Assembly (NCBI RefSeq): GCF_003610535.1
Contig: NZ_RAPN01000001.1
Coordinates: forward strand, 2,033,320 to 2,097,319
Length of the DNA: 64,000 nucleotides
Origin: Mangrovibacterium diazotrophicum
GTDB taxonomy: Bacteria; Bacteroidota; Bacteroidia; Bacteroidales; Prolixibacteraceae
Direction of reading: 5' to 3'
Position numbers and translations under genes: made by a program. The notes under the pieces were generated by a model. That model had not been told where the DNA came from. It saw only the letters and a list, made by a program, of their open reading frames with translations, and did no database searches. How positions within the stretch are numbered: position 1 is the first letter of the stretch; every line of letters starts with the position of its first letter. Shown one piece after another: positions 45,902 to 54,649 of the stretch.

Positions 45902-48469
45902 CTAAAACGCCAGTTTCAGAAACATTACAGGAGTAAACGGAACGGCTTCGGCCGATACATTTAAAGTGGCATCCTGATCGTCGGGGATGCGCACAAAGTT
46001 GTCGTATTTTAGATTCTCATAGTTAAAGACATTCAACACCGAAACACCAAATTCCAAACCATATCTCTGTCGGGTCACCCGATAACTCAGAGCAACATCA
46101 AGGCGGTGATAATCCCTACCGTCAACCGAAGGATCGTCGAGCAAGTCGGGAAAACCGGATCCAAACACATAGTTTGCGGAGAAATAAATAGGTTTGAAAT
46201 TGATTAAAGCAGCCGCTTTCAGTTCGTGTCGCTGGTCGTGCAAAGCCCGCAAATAAACCTCGGGATCGAAATACGAAAAGTGTTCTTTCGTCTCGCTCAG
46301 TGTATAAGCCAACCAAAACGAATGCCCTTTCCAATCTTTTTTTAGGAATAAATCAAGCCCCGAAGTCTTTGCATCTCCCTGGAAAAGCCCGGTTCCCTCT
46401 TGTGTTTCCACAAAGCGACTCAAACCCTTGGTATGTTTTCGGTAAGCTTCAATGCTAAACAGGTACCCGTTTTTATGCCAGCTCAGCCCCAAAATCGATT
46501 GCTGCGACCAAAGCACCGGAATATCATCATCGTTGCAAATCGTCCATAGATAGCGGAAGTTTCCGAGAGGATCGACCACCGAGGTATGTGAAATATACTG
46601 CCGGTAAGTTCCCCACGAAGCACTCAGCTTCCAGGCGTCAGTCAATTCGTAGCCTGCTGAAATCCGGGGTTGAATATCGACCCGATTCAAGTCAAAAGGT
46701 AGATCAGCCCGAACACCTGCTGTTAACCTTAGCTTTTGAGTAATCGAAAGATGATCTTCCAGATAAGCATTCAGGCGGGATAGTGAGTATTTTTCGTGTG
46801 CCAGGTTAACCGCAAACGAGTCCTCCTGAAAATGAATATCGTTTTGAACAACTCCCATTCCAAATCCAAGCCGGTGAACCGGTGAAAGCGACAGGTGGTT
46901 TTGTAGTTCCAGCCGAAATTCATCAATCTTGTTTTGGTTGTAATCGTCGGTATCTGTAATCCAACTGGTTGAAGAACTTGAGCCGGAGCTACTGGTGCTG
47001 CCACCTTGTCCATTGCCATTCCCGCCGCTGCCACCACTACCATCGCTCCCGCCATTCTGTCCGGCCGATTCGCGTAAATTCGTGACCTGCGTTTCCAGCG
47101 ACGAGTAAGCAGCTGTTAACTCCGACCGTAGTCCGCCATTCCAGGCCTTGCTGTAGCGAGCCGAAGCACCGTATTGCTGGTTCTGTTCCTCATCCTCATA
47201 AGACAGCTGATTGCGCTGGCTTTGGGTTTCGTACTCCAAGCCGTAAACGTAGCGGTCGCGTCCGGTAAACAGGCTCAGACTGTAAAAATCGGCATCTCCG
47301 GTACGTCCCGAGAATTTGACATTGAAATCCCTGAAATTGTAATCAGGATAAACGTACCGGTCAATCGAACTTCCACGCCCGGAATTGCCGCTGGTTCCCA
47401 AAGTCAGCTGGTTTTTATCGTAAAGCTCGTAATAGGTTTGCCGCATCGCTACGACCAGTGAATTCTTTGTTCCCAACGGTAAACTGAGCCAACCATTCAT
47501 CGTCATATTGTTTACGCTGAGCTGCAGCTGCAAATCCTCGGTGCTTCCATTCACACCGGTTATCTGCACAATTCCGCCCACGCGCCCTCCGTACTCGGCC
47601 GAAAATCCACCTTTCATCACACGAATGTCCTTCGCCATAAAGGGGTTCACCGCACTGATGTTGTCGTTGAAGTTCTTCATGCCAAACAGCGTGAAACCAT
47701 CGAATAACACCTGGCTTTGCCCGGCATAACTTCCGCGTATAATCAGGTCGTTGGATTGCTCGCCAGCCGCCAGAATCCCCGGTTGCAAGCGCAACAGGTT
47801 GAAAACTGAATTATCGCCGTAACCCGGCAAGCTCCCGGCCACCTGGTGATTCAAGCGAATTTCACCGGCTTCCTGCCCGATTTGTTCCGACCGAACTACG
47901 GAGAGCCCTTCAACCCGGATTTCCTTCAACTTGAATAATGATGGATTTAACTTGAAAACCTGATTATCGGCTGCTGCAACAGTGGTATCCTGTGGAAAAA
48001 ATCCCAAATAAGTGAGACGAACCTGAAAGATACTGTCACTCAGCGAGCGAAAGGAAAAAGTACCGTTGTGGTCGGTACTCATCCCTTTCCCGTTGAGATA
48101 AATGTGCGTGTATGGTAAGGTTTCTCCTGTGGTGGCATCCTGAACAACTCCTGAAATATGAAAGGCCTTTATGCTCCTGTCCTGCTGCGAACTGTAAATC
48201 AGAAAAACATCTCCCGACTTTTCGTAGGCCAGCGGAAGATCCTTCAGCAGGTAATCCAATGCTTGCGGCAACCCTGAAAACGATTGGTGAACGGTGATTT
48301 TGTAACTCGACAACCTGGCATCATCAAACGAAAACTGAAAATCGTACCGATCGCGCAAATCCAACAAAACCTCGTTCAGGGCTGTTTCCCTGTACTGCAA
48401 ATCGAGCTGCTGACTGTAAGCGAATATGCCCGACAGCAAAAGACATAGCAGAAGGACAAATGTTTTCAA
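45902..48469 (-). CDS. FecA-type TonB-dependent receptor with STN domain
   Basis: 855 residues from a TTG start at 48469 (no in-frame ATG fits; the signal peptide MKTFVLLLCLLLSGIFAYSQ begins exactly there, 6 bases after the FecR stop). An STN signalling domain covers about 22-95, a CarboxypepD_reg-like domain about 104-190, the plug about 210-305 (LIIRGSYAGQSQVLFDGF) and the barrel follows to the end. The loop at about 470-501 is a Gly/Ser/Asn low-complexity run. The STN domain passes the ligand signal to FecR. It is the last gene of the sigma-FecR-receptor unit; substrate unknown. Confidence 0.92.
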   Translation of the reverse strand: MKTFVLLLCLLLSGIFAYSQQLDLQYRETALNEVLLDLRDRYDFQFSFDDARLSSYKITVHQSFSGLPQALDYLLKDLPLAYEKSGDVFLIYSSQQDRSIKAFHISGVVQDATTGETLPYTHIYLNGKGMSTDHNGTFSFRSLSDSIFQVRLTYLGFFPQDTTVAAADNQVFKLNPSLFKLKEIRVEGLSVVRSEQIGQEAGEIRLNHQVAGSLPGYGDNSVFNLLRLQPGILAAGEQSNDLIIRGSYAGQSQVLFDGFTLFGMKNFNDNISAVNPFMAKDIRVMKGGFSAEYGGRVGGIVQITGVNGSTEDLQLQLSVNNMTMNGWLSLPLGTKNSLVVAMRQTYYELYDKNQLTLGTSGNSGRGSSIDRYVYPDYNFRDFNVKFSGRTGDADFYSLSLFTGRDRYVYGLEYETQSQRNQLSYEDEEQNQQYGASARYSKAWNGGLRSELTAAYSSLETQVTNLRESAGQNGGSDGSGGSGGNGNGQGGSTSSSGSSSSTSWITDTDDYNQNKIDEFRLELQNHLSLSPVHRLGFGMGVVQNDIHFQEDSFAVNLAHEKYSLSRLNAYLEDHLSITQKLRLTAGVRADLPFDLNRVDIQPRISAGYELTDAWKLSASWGTYRQYISHTSVVDPLGNFRYLWTICNDDDIPVLWSQQSILGLSWHKNGYLFSIEAYRKHTKGLSRFVETQEGTGLFQGDAKTSGLDLFLKKDWKGHSFWLAYTLSETKEHFSYFDPEVYLRALHDQRHELKAAALINFKPIYFSANYVFGSGFPDLLDDPSVDGRDYHRLDVALSYRVTRQRYGLEFGVSVLNVFNYENLKYDNFVRIPDDQDATLNVSAEAVPFTPVMFLKLAF

Positions 48470-48475
48470 TTCAGG

Positions 48476-49348
48476 TTAGTTGCTTTTTTCAATCCGGAAC
48501 ACGCCCGGTTGTTCTTCTGTAAATTTAAGACTAAACGGCCGACAAACATAGCCAAGAACCTGTTTCACATCAGTTTGCTTCTCAAAATTACCGCTATATG
48601 TGAAATTAATTCCGTTATCTACATGAAAGGTAACCTTATATTGACGTTCAATTTCATCAAACACTTCCTGAATTGGTCTGCCTGCGAAAACAAACCGGTT
48701 AGTAATCCAGGCAATCGATTCCGAAGCTACTACCGTTGACTTTGTCAATTCAGCACCTAACAATTCTGCCTTTTCGTTGGGCGACAAAACAACTTGTTTC
48801 TTTTCATCCGTTGTTGAAACCTGAACTTTGCCGGTCAAACAAGTAACGCGGTAAGCATCATCGCGTGCAAAGATGTTGAAGCTTGTGCCCAGTACTGCTG
48901 TATTTCCTTTTTCAGAAGCAACCACAAAACGACTTCCTTTTTGCACCTCGAAATAAGCTTCTCCGTCCAGCTCTACTTCACGTGAAACCTGCCACCAATA
49001 CGGATGCCAAGTTAGTTCAGATCCGGCGTTCAACTGCACTTTCGACTGATCAGGCAGTTCAACCAACCGATGCTCACCAGCCGAAACGATTGCTGATTCG
49101 GTGTAGAAACGCATAAAGGCAGTTGTTCCCAAGAGTAAAACAAACACCGCAGCAACGGCCCATTGCCAAGTCGAACGATTCAAAGCGATCACTTTCGCCG
49201 GTCGCTTCTGTTCCGTCAACTGACTTTCCATCTTCGTCCAAATATCTTCTGCCGATGATTCCCATTTGACGGTCACCTTCGAATTCAGCTCCTCCAGTTT
49301 TTGCCAGTTCGGGCTCGATGAATCACTATGTTTTGAATTTGTTTTCAT
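48476..49348 (-). CDS. FecR-family anti-sigma / signal-transducing protein
   Basis: 290 residues from ATG 49348. The N-terminal cytoplasmic tail (about 1-65) would hold the sigma factor, a membrane helix lies at about 65-85 (WAVAAVFVLLLGTTAF), and the periplasmic FecR domain (about 100-200) has VELDGEAYFEVQKGSRFVV and TAVLGTSFNIFA. A C-terminal DUF4974-like region follows (VFAGRPIQEVFDEIERQYKV). It receives the signal from the STN domain of the receptor downstream. The start is 2 bases after the sigma stop, so translation is coupled. Confidence 0.93.
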   Translation of the reverse strand: MKTNSKHSDSSSPNWQKLEELNSKVTVKWESSAEDIWTKMESQLTEQKRPAKVIALNRSTWQWAVAAVFVLLLGTTAFMRFYTESAIVSAGEHRLVELPDQSKVQLNAGSELTWHPYWWQVSREVELDGEAYFEVQKGSRFVVASEKGNTAVLGTSFNIFARDDAYRVTCLTGKVQVSTTDEKKQVVLSPNEKAELLGAELTKSTVVASESIAWITNRFVFAGRPIQEVFDEIERQYKVTFHVDNGINFTYSGNFEKQTDVKQVLGYVCRPFSLKFTEEQPGVFRIEKSN

Positions 49349-49350
49349 GA

Positions 49351-49833
49351 TCAACTCAATTTCATTTTTAATTGGCTTAAAGCCGCGCTCATTCGTTTCT
49401 CAACCGCTTTAACACTTAGCTCCAGTCGCTCAGCTATTTCGTGGTATTTCAGCCCATCCAGCCGGCTCATGAGAAAAACAGTTCGTTGTTTGTCCGACAG
49501 CCCGGCGAGTGCTTCCTCGTAGCGACTCTTCAACTCGTCGTATTCCAATTGTTCATCGGGAGACTCTTCTGTGAAATCCAGCTTTAGCTTTTTCTGGTAC
49601 TCCCACTCGACCTGCTGGTGGCGGTATCGGCTAACAAACAGATCGGAGGCCATTTTGTACAGTAAGCCGGAGTTTTCTTTGGGCTGATAAGCAACCTGCT
49701 TTTCCCAGAGTTTCATAAACGCTTCCTGAGCAATATCGGTCGCCAACTCCCGATCACCCGAGCGGTAATAAATGTACCGCCGTATGGCATCGAAATACTC
49801 GTCGAACACTAATTTAAATTCTTGCGCTGTCAA
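49351..49833 (-). CDS. ECF RNA polymerase sigma-70 factor (FecI-type)
   Basis: 160 residues from a TTG at 49833, the first codon after an in-frame stop, so no earlier start exists. Region 2 (LFDEYFDAIRRYIYYRSGDR... IAQEAFMKLWEKQ) covers about 8-70, and region 4 (LAGLSDKQRTVFLMSRLDGL, then the HTH ELSVKAVEKRMSAALSQLK) about 100-158. It would direct transcription of its own operon and receptor. A 12-bp palindrome CAAAACGTTTTG (49838-49849) lies directly upstream and may be an operator. Confidence 0.9.
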   Translation of the reverse strand: MTAQEFKLVFDEYFDAIRRYIYYRSGDRELATDIAQEAFMKLWEKQVAYQPKENSGLLYKMASDLFVSRYRHQQVEWEYQKKLKLDFTEESPDEQLEYDELKSRYEEALAGLSDKQRTVFLMSRLDGLKYHEIAERLELSVKAVEKRMSAALSQLKMKLS

Positions 49834-49837
49834 CTTT

Positions 49838-49849
49838 CAAAACGTTTTG
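49838..49849. promoter_or_regulatory. 12-bp palindrome upstream of the sigma factor start
   Basis: CAAAACGTTTTG is perfectly self-complementary and ends 5 bases before the TTG start. It may be a regulator site or chance AT-rich symmetry. Confidence 0.4.
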
Positions 49850-50010
49850 TCATAAAAACAGATCCTTGTAAAACTCTCCTGAAATTCAAGTGAATAATTT
49901 AAGGAATTCTCTGTTCTTTTCATGCGGATACCGCTCCAAAATCTGTTTACCCTACCTGCACGACGATAATTTTTGTAATTTCCCAACTCCAACAGAAAAA
50001 AAGATTGACC

Positions 50011-50877
50011 ATGAAAATATTTCCGACAGTTGTACTATTGCTTCTAGTATGCCAAATAACCACCGCATGGGCAAACAGCCCTGTTGAGCACCAATCATCA
50101 CAACCTTTGTGCAGCAACGATAGTGTATTGGTGGAAACCAAGCTCACTGAATTTGCGGAGGTCAAAAACCTGCCGTCGGGCGAATTGCTTGAGAAAATCG
50201 GACAAAGCTTTTTGGGAACGCCATATGTTGCCCAAACACTGGAAACCGGCAAGGACGAAAAGCTGATTGTCAACCTGCGCGAACTTGACTGTACCACTTT
50301 CGACGAAACCTGCCTGGCACTGATGCTGACGGTGAAATCGGGAGCGACCGATTTTACAGCTTACAAAAAGCAATTGGAAAAGGTTCGGTACCGAAACGGG
50401 GTTCGGGAGGGCTACTTATCTCGGCTGCATTATTTCTCGGAATGGCTTTACAACAATACTGAAAAAGGTCTGGTTACACCGTTGGACAACAGCTTTCAAA
50501 CTAAAGTTGAAAAACCAATCAACTTCATGTCCTCCCACCCGGACAGTTATCCGGTTTTGAAAGAAAACCCGGAGCTGGTACCTCAAATCGCTCAGCAGGA
50601 AGAATTGATCAGCGAGCGCACACGCTATTTCATTCCCAAAGAAAAACTTCAGGCGAACGAGAAACATTTGAAGGACGGTGATATTGTAGGGCTGACGACC
50701 AGTATCGCCGGGCTGGATATTGCCCATGTAGGGTTAGTGATTTGGGTTGATGGACGCGTTCACCTGCTGCATGCCTCTTCTGCATTAGAAAAAGTAGTCA
50801 TCTCCGATGTTCCGCTAGCCGATTACCTGGGAGCTAAAAAATCGTTTACCGGTATCATGGTTGTACGCCCCAATTGA
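50011..50877 (+). CDS. DUF1460 protein, probable N-acetylmuramoyl-L-alanine amidase-like peptidoglycan enzyme
   Basis: 288 residues from ATG 50011 (MKIFPTVVLLLLVCQITTAWA, signal peptide). The NlpC/P60-like active cysteine lies in RELDCTTFDETCLA (about 93), the catalytic histidine in LDIAHVGLVIW (about 236), and TPYVAQTLE is also typical of DUF1460 (PF07313). It would cleave peptidoglycan or its peptide fragments in the periplasm. It heads a plus-strand group with an acyltransferase and a helical protein. Confidence 0.9.
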   Translation: MKIFPTVVLLLLVCQITTAWANSPVEHQSSQPLCSNDSVLVETKLTEFAEVKNLPSGELLEKIGQSFLGTPYVAQTLETGKDEKLIVNLRELDCTTFDETCLALMLTVKSGATDFTAYKKQLEKVRYRNGVREGYLSRLHYFSEWLYNNTEKGLVTPLDNSFQTKVEKPINFMSSHPDSYPVLKENPELVPQIAQQEELISERTRYFIPKEKLQANEKHLKDGDIVGLTTSIAGLDIAHVGLVIWVDGRVHLLHASSALEKVVISDVPLADYLGAKKSFTGIMVVRPN

Positions 50878-50931
50878 ATATCAAACATTTTGTAAAAAAG
50901 TTCTACTTTTGGAGCCTGAAAAGAGTTACCC

Positions 50932-51897
50932 ATGAAAACTTTTGGTCAAAAACTTACCGTCCTCCTTTTAAAAGGAATCGCTTATCTGCCCTTTTGGGTT
51001 TTGTACGCCTTATCCGATTTCTTTTTTGTACTGATTTTTCACCTTGTGGGCTACCGCAAAAAGGTAGTCTACCAAAACCTTCGGAATTCGTTTCCTGAAA
51101 AATCAGCGGAGGAAATTGACAAGATTGCCCGAAAATACTACCGCCATTTCTGCGACCTGTTCATGGAAACAGCGAAATTCGATCGTCTCTCGGCCAAAGA
51201 ACTCGACAAACACATTCGGTACGAACACCTTGAACGTTTAAATGATGTTTTCGATCAGGGCAAGGGAATGTTGTTAATCTGTTTCCACTACAACAACTGG
51301 GAATGGAATGCAAGCATGATACAATTCCTCAAGCATGATTTCCTGATGGTATTCAGCCCTATGAAAAACAACCCGTCCATGGAAAACTATGTCACCAAGA
51401 TGCGCACTAAATTTGGAGCATTGAAGGTTCCCATGCAGAATGCCCCCAGGGCATCGTTCAGCTTAAATCAAGGGCCAAACTATGGCATCATGTGGCTGGC
51501 TGCTGACCAAACACCTCCTGCTGCATCGCAATATTGGACGACTTTTCTAAATCAGGAAACTCCTTTTTTCAGTGGCCCACAGAAAATTGCACTAAAAACA
51601 AACGTCCCGGTATTCTTCCACTACATCCATAAAGTGAAACGAGGGCAGTATGTGGTCGACTTCTTCGAAATGACCCCGCATCCGGTTCAGGACGGAGAAC
51701 ATGCTGTTCTACTGGATTATGTCGACATTGTTGAGAAACTAATCCAACTTAGACCTGAGTTTTGGCTGTGGTCTCACCGCCGCTGGAAACACAAGCGCTC
51801 GGAAGGCCAGGAATTGATTCCAAGAAACAAAACAAACCGCTTCGACAAACAAATTGATGAGATGTTTGAACGACTCAATCAAATCAAATCACTTTAA
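50932..51897 (+). CDS. LpxL / HtrB-like lipid A acyltransferase family protein
   Basis: 321 residues of the lysophospholipid / lipid A acyltransferase family. A membrane segment at about 12-35 (YLPFWVLYALSDFFFVLIFH) is followed by the catalytic HX4E motif in CFHYNNWEWN (His about 120), and DQTPPAASQYWTTFLNQE is the second motif region. It would add a secondary acyl chain to lipid A. The start is 54 bases after the amidase stop, and a helical secreted protein follows after 11 bases. Confidence 0.88.
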   Translation: MKTFGQKLTVLLLKGIAYLPFWVLYALSDFFFVLIFHLVGYRKKVVYQNLRNSFPEKSAEEIDKIARKYYRHFCDLFMETAKFDRLSAKELDKHIRYEHLERLNDVFDQGKGMLLICFHYNNWEWNASMIQFLKHDFLMVFSPMKNNPSMENYVTKMRTKFGALKVPMQNAPRASFSLNQGPNYGIMWLAADQTPPAASQYWTTFLNQETPFFSGPQKIALKTNVPVFFHYIHKVKRGQYVVDFFEMTPHPVQDGEHAVLLDYVDIVEKLIQLRPEFWLWSHRRWKHKRSEGQELIPRNKTNRFDKQIDEMFERLNQIKSL

Positions 51898-51908
51898 ATA
51901 ACGCGAAG

Positions 51909-52430
51909 ATGAAACAGCTGTTGAAAATCCTCCTTTTACTGATATCATTTTTGGCTTGCCACACGACTGATGCACAGTCAGAAACAACTGGAAACCTGGG
52001 AAAAACGCAAGCTTATGTTGACGATGCCTGGTTTTGGGGACAGGAAACAGCAACTACACTTGAATTCAACAACAGTGCTACAAACCTGGAGGACATCCGT
52101 CGCAATTGTTTCGAAGCACTCTCGGCCATGGACAGCATCGACATGAAATTACAGCTGGCTACCTACAGTTTGGATGACGCATACTACGAAGCCAAGGATC
52201 AAGGGCAAGGCGACGCAGCAGCCAGCATCCGAAAAATAAAACCCGATTTGACCGCAGCAGCAGAGTCACTCGTTGAATCACGAAAAAACCTGGACGCCGT
52301 GTTGGACGAAACCGATTTGACAGCCATCAGCCAAAAGCTGTTCGATGCAGTTGAACGGCTGCAGGATTGCCGTCAATCGGTAAAAAACGCACAAAAGAAC
52401 CTAAAAAATATCCGGAAGCAGAAAAACTAA
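51909..52430 (+). CDS. Secreted helical protein of unknown function
   Basis: 173 residues with a signal peptide (MKQLLKILLLLISFLACHTTDAQ), possibly a lipoprotein through LAC. The mature chain is alpha-helical with heptad-like charge spacing (ETATTLEFNNSATNLEDIRR, LQDCRQSVKNAQKNLKNIRK). I do not recognise the family. It overlaps no other gene and is close enough to the acyltransferase to be co-transcribed. Confidence 0.65.
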   Translation: MKQLLKILLLLISFLACHTTDAQSETTGNLGKTQAYVDDAWFWGQETATTLEFNNSATNLEDIRRNCFEALSAMDSIDMKLQLATYSLDDAYYEAKDQGQGDAAASIRKIKPDLTAAAESLVESRKNLDAVLDETDLTAISQKLFDAVERLQDCRQSVKNAQKNLKNIRKQKN

Positions 52431-52615
52431 AAGCGATCGGAAGCACCACCACTTCGCCCTTAAAACGGATATATTAATCATCTCGAAATCAAGCAACTCC
52501 TATTCCACCGGCGCCGCGAATCAAAAATGGGCATACAAATTGATTGCATGATCGGGATCGCTGCATTCTGTTTCAACAGCAACGATCATGAAACAATCAT
52601 CTAAAAACAGAACAC

Positions 52616-53059
52616 ATGATACGTATTTTCATTTTTATGCTTCTCGTGGCATTGACTGCCATCTCGTGCAAACATGGCGAAAAACTCACTAAAGCAGAAC
52701 AGTCTCAACAAGCAACAATAGTCGAACTGTCGCAACTACAAGGACAATGGCTCCTGAAAACCATTGACGATGAGCCGATCCAAATGCCAGAGCAAAAAGA
52801 AGCATTCCTCGAGTTCCACAGCACAGAGAGCCGTTTCTCCGGATACGCCGGCTGCAATCGTTTTGGAGGGCAAGTTGAAATGACCAACAGCGAACTATCC
52901 GTTGGAATGATTATGGCAACAAAGATGTATTGCCCGGGTATTGATTTGGAAAGCCGTCTAATGGCAATGCTTCAAAAGAGTAGCTGGAAAGTAAATCTGC
53001 TTAATGATGTTCTTGTGCTGAAAAACGAACAGCATTCGATCGAACTACAACGAAAATAA
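52616..53059 (+). CDS. META-domain lipoprotein (HslJ-like)
   Basis: 147 residues. Signal peptide and lipobox at MLLVALTAISC. The META domain reads LQGQWLLKTIDDEPI, FSGYAGCNRFGGQVE and SVGMIMATKMYCPGIDLE, ending LNDVLVLKNEQHSIELQRK; GCNRFGG is the family signature. HslJ relatives are linked to stress and novobiocin resistance; the role here is unknown. A terminator follows at 53077-53100. Confidence 0.9.
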   Translation: MIRIFIFMLLVALTAISCKHGEKLTKAEQSQQATIVELSQLQGQWLLKTIDDEPIQMPEQKEAFLEFHSTESRFSGYAGCNRFGGQVEMTNSELSVGMIMATKMYCPGIDLESRLMAMLQKSSWKVNLLNDVLVLKNEQHSIELQRK

Positions 53060-53076
53060 CACCGCTAGAAAAAAAG

Positions 53077-53100
53077 AAATCCCGGCCTAAACCGGGATTT
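53077..53100. terminator. Bidirectional terminator between the META gene and gltD
   Basis: A 9-bp stem (AAATCCCGG / CCGGGATTT, 6-nt loop) has a T-run on both strands. Confidence 0.85.
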
Positions 53101-53140
53101 TCTTTTCCATTTTGTTATGCTAAAAAACTAAATATACAGA

Positions 53141-54628
53141 TTATGGTAGCACGGTGTCGCCCATCAGATAGCGGTCAACTTCGCGAGCAACTGCACGTCC
53201 CTCGTTAATTGCCCATACCACCAATGATTGTCCGCGACGAGAGTCACCGGCCGCAAATACTTTCTTCAAGCTGGTTTTAAACTCACCGTACTCTGCTTTG
53301 TAGTTTGAACGGCCATCACGCTCGAATTCCAGTTCTTCAGCGATTTTGTCTTCCGGTCCAAGGAAACCCATTGCCAGAAGAACCAAGTCCGCTTCCAAAC
53401 GACGTTCTGTTCCCGCAATTTCTTTCGGGTACATGCCGCCTTCTTCCGTGCGAGCCCATTCAATATTTACCGTGTGAATAGCAACCAAATTACCATTTTC
53501 GTCGCCTTCAAATTTTTTGGTCATCACCAAATACTCGCGAGGATCTTCGCCTTGTTTGTAGATCGCTTCGTGCTGACCATAGTCAACTTTCAGCGATGCC
53601 GGCCATTCGGGCCAAGGATTCACGTCGCGGTTACGATCGTTCGCTGGACGAGGCATGATTTCAAACTGTTTCACGTTCGCGCATCCGTGACGCAACGATG
53701 TTGCTACACAGTCGGTACCGGTATCACCACCACCAATTACGATCACGTTTTTACCTTCAGCTGAAATGTAGTTGCCATCTTTCAGTGCGCTATCCAGCAA
53801 GCTCTTGGTGTTAGCACGCAGGAACTCCATGGCGAAATGAACGCCTTTCAACTCGCGGCCCGGAACTTTCAGGTCACGCGGTTTGGTAGCACCATTAGCC
53901 AATACTACAGCATCGAAATCTTTGTGCAATTTCTTCGCGCTGATGTCTTTTCCAACTTCAACACCTGTTTTGAAAGTCACCCCTTCGGCAGCCAACAAAT
54001 CAACACGACGCTGAACGACTTCTTTGTCGAGTTTCATATTTGGAATACCGTACATGAGCAAACCACCAACACGGTCGTCGCGCTCGAATACGGTTACCAG
54101 GTGACCGGCTTTGTTCAACTGCGCAGCGGCAGCCAAACCGGCAGGTCCTGATCCGACAACGGCAACTGTTTTACCCGTACGGTATTCAGGCGGCTCAGGT
54201 AACACCCAGCCGTTTTTGAAACCAAAATCGATGATCGTACGCTCGTTATCGTGAATGGTCACAGCTGGTTCGTTGATTCCCAATACACAACCCGCTTCAC
54301 AAGGAGCCGGGCAAACGCGGCCTGTAAACTCCGGGAAATTGTTGGTATGGTGCAAACGCTCCAGCGCTTCACGCCAACGACCACGATAGATCAGGTCGTT
54401 CCATTCCGGAATCAGGTTGTAAACCGGACATCCGGAAGCACCGTTGTGCATCAATTCACCGCGGTGGCAGAAAGGAATACCGCAATCCATGCAGCGTGAT
54501 CCCTGCGTTTCGCAAGTTTCCTGATCGCGCAGAACGTACACTTCGTTCCAATCTTTCAGACGTTCTGCTATCGGGCGAGTTGGATTGGCAACTCTTTTAT
54601 ATTCTAAAAATCCTGTAGGCTTTCCCAT
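53141..54628 (-). CDS. gltD: Glutamate synthase small subunit
   Basis: 495 residues. The N-terminal cysteines in [19 protein letters not shown] and GCPVYNL hold two Fe-S clusters. Two dinucleotide sites follow: [17 protein letters not shown] (FAD, about 150-166) and [13 protein letters not shown] (NADPH, about 291-303). It feeds electrons to GltB, which converts glutamine and 2-oxoglutarate to two glutamates. The start is 21 bases after the gltB stop, in one operon. Confidence 0.96.
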   Translation of the reverse strand: MGKPTGFLEYKRVANPTRPIAERLKDWNEVYVLRDQETCETQGSRCMDCGIPFCHRGELMHNGASGCPVYNLIPEWNDLIYRGRWREALERLHHTNNFPEFTGRVCPAPCEAGCVLGINEPAVTIHDNERTIIDFGFKNGWVLPEPPEYRTGKTVAVVGSGPAGLAAAAQLNKAGHLVTVFERDDRVGGLLMYGIPNMKLDKEVVQRRVDLLAAEGVTFKTGVEVGKDISAKKLHKDFDAVVLANGATKPRDLKVPGRELKGVHFAMEFLRANTKSLLDSALKDGNYISAEGKNVIVIGGGDTGTDCVATSLRHGCANVKQFEIMPRPANDRNRDVNPWPEWPASLKVDYGQHEAIYKQGEDPREYLVMTKKFEGDENGNLVAIHTVNIEWARTEEGGMYPKEIAGTERRLEADLVLLAMGFLGPEDKIAEELEFERDGRSNYKAEYGEFKTSLKKVFAAGDSRRGQSLVVWAINEGRAVAREVDRYLMGDTVLP

Positions 54629-54649
54629 TTTTTCTATTCAAAAATTGAA

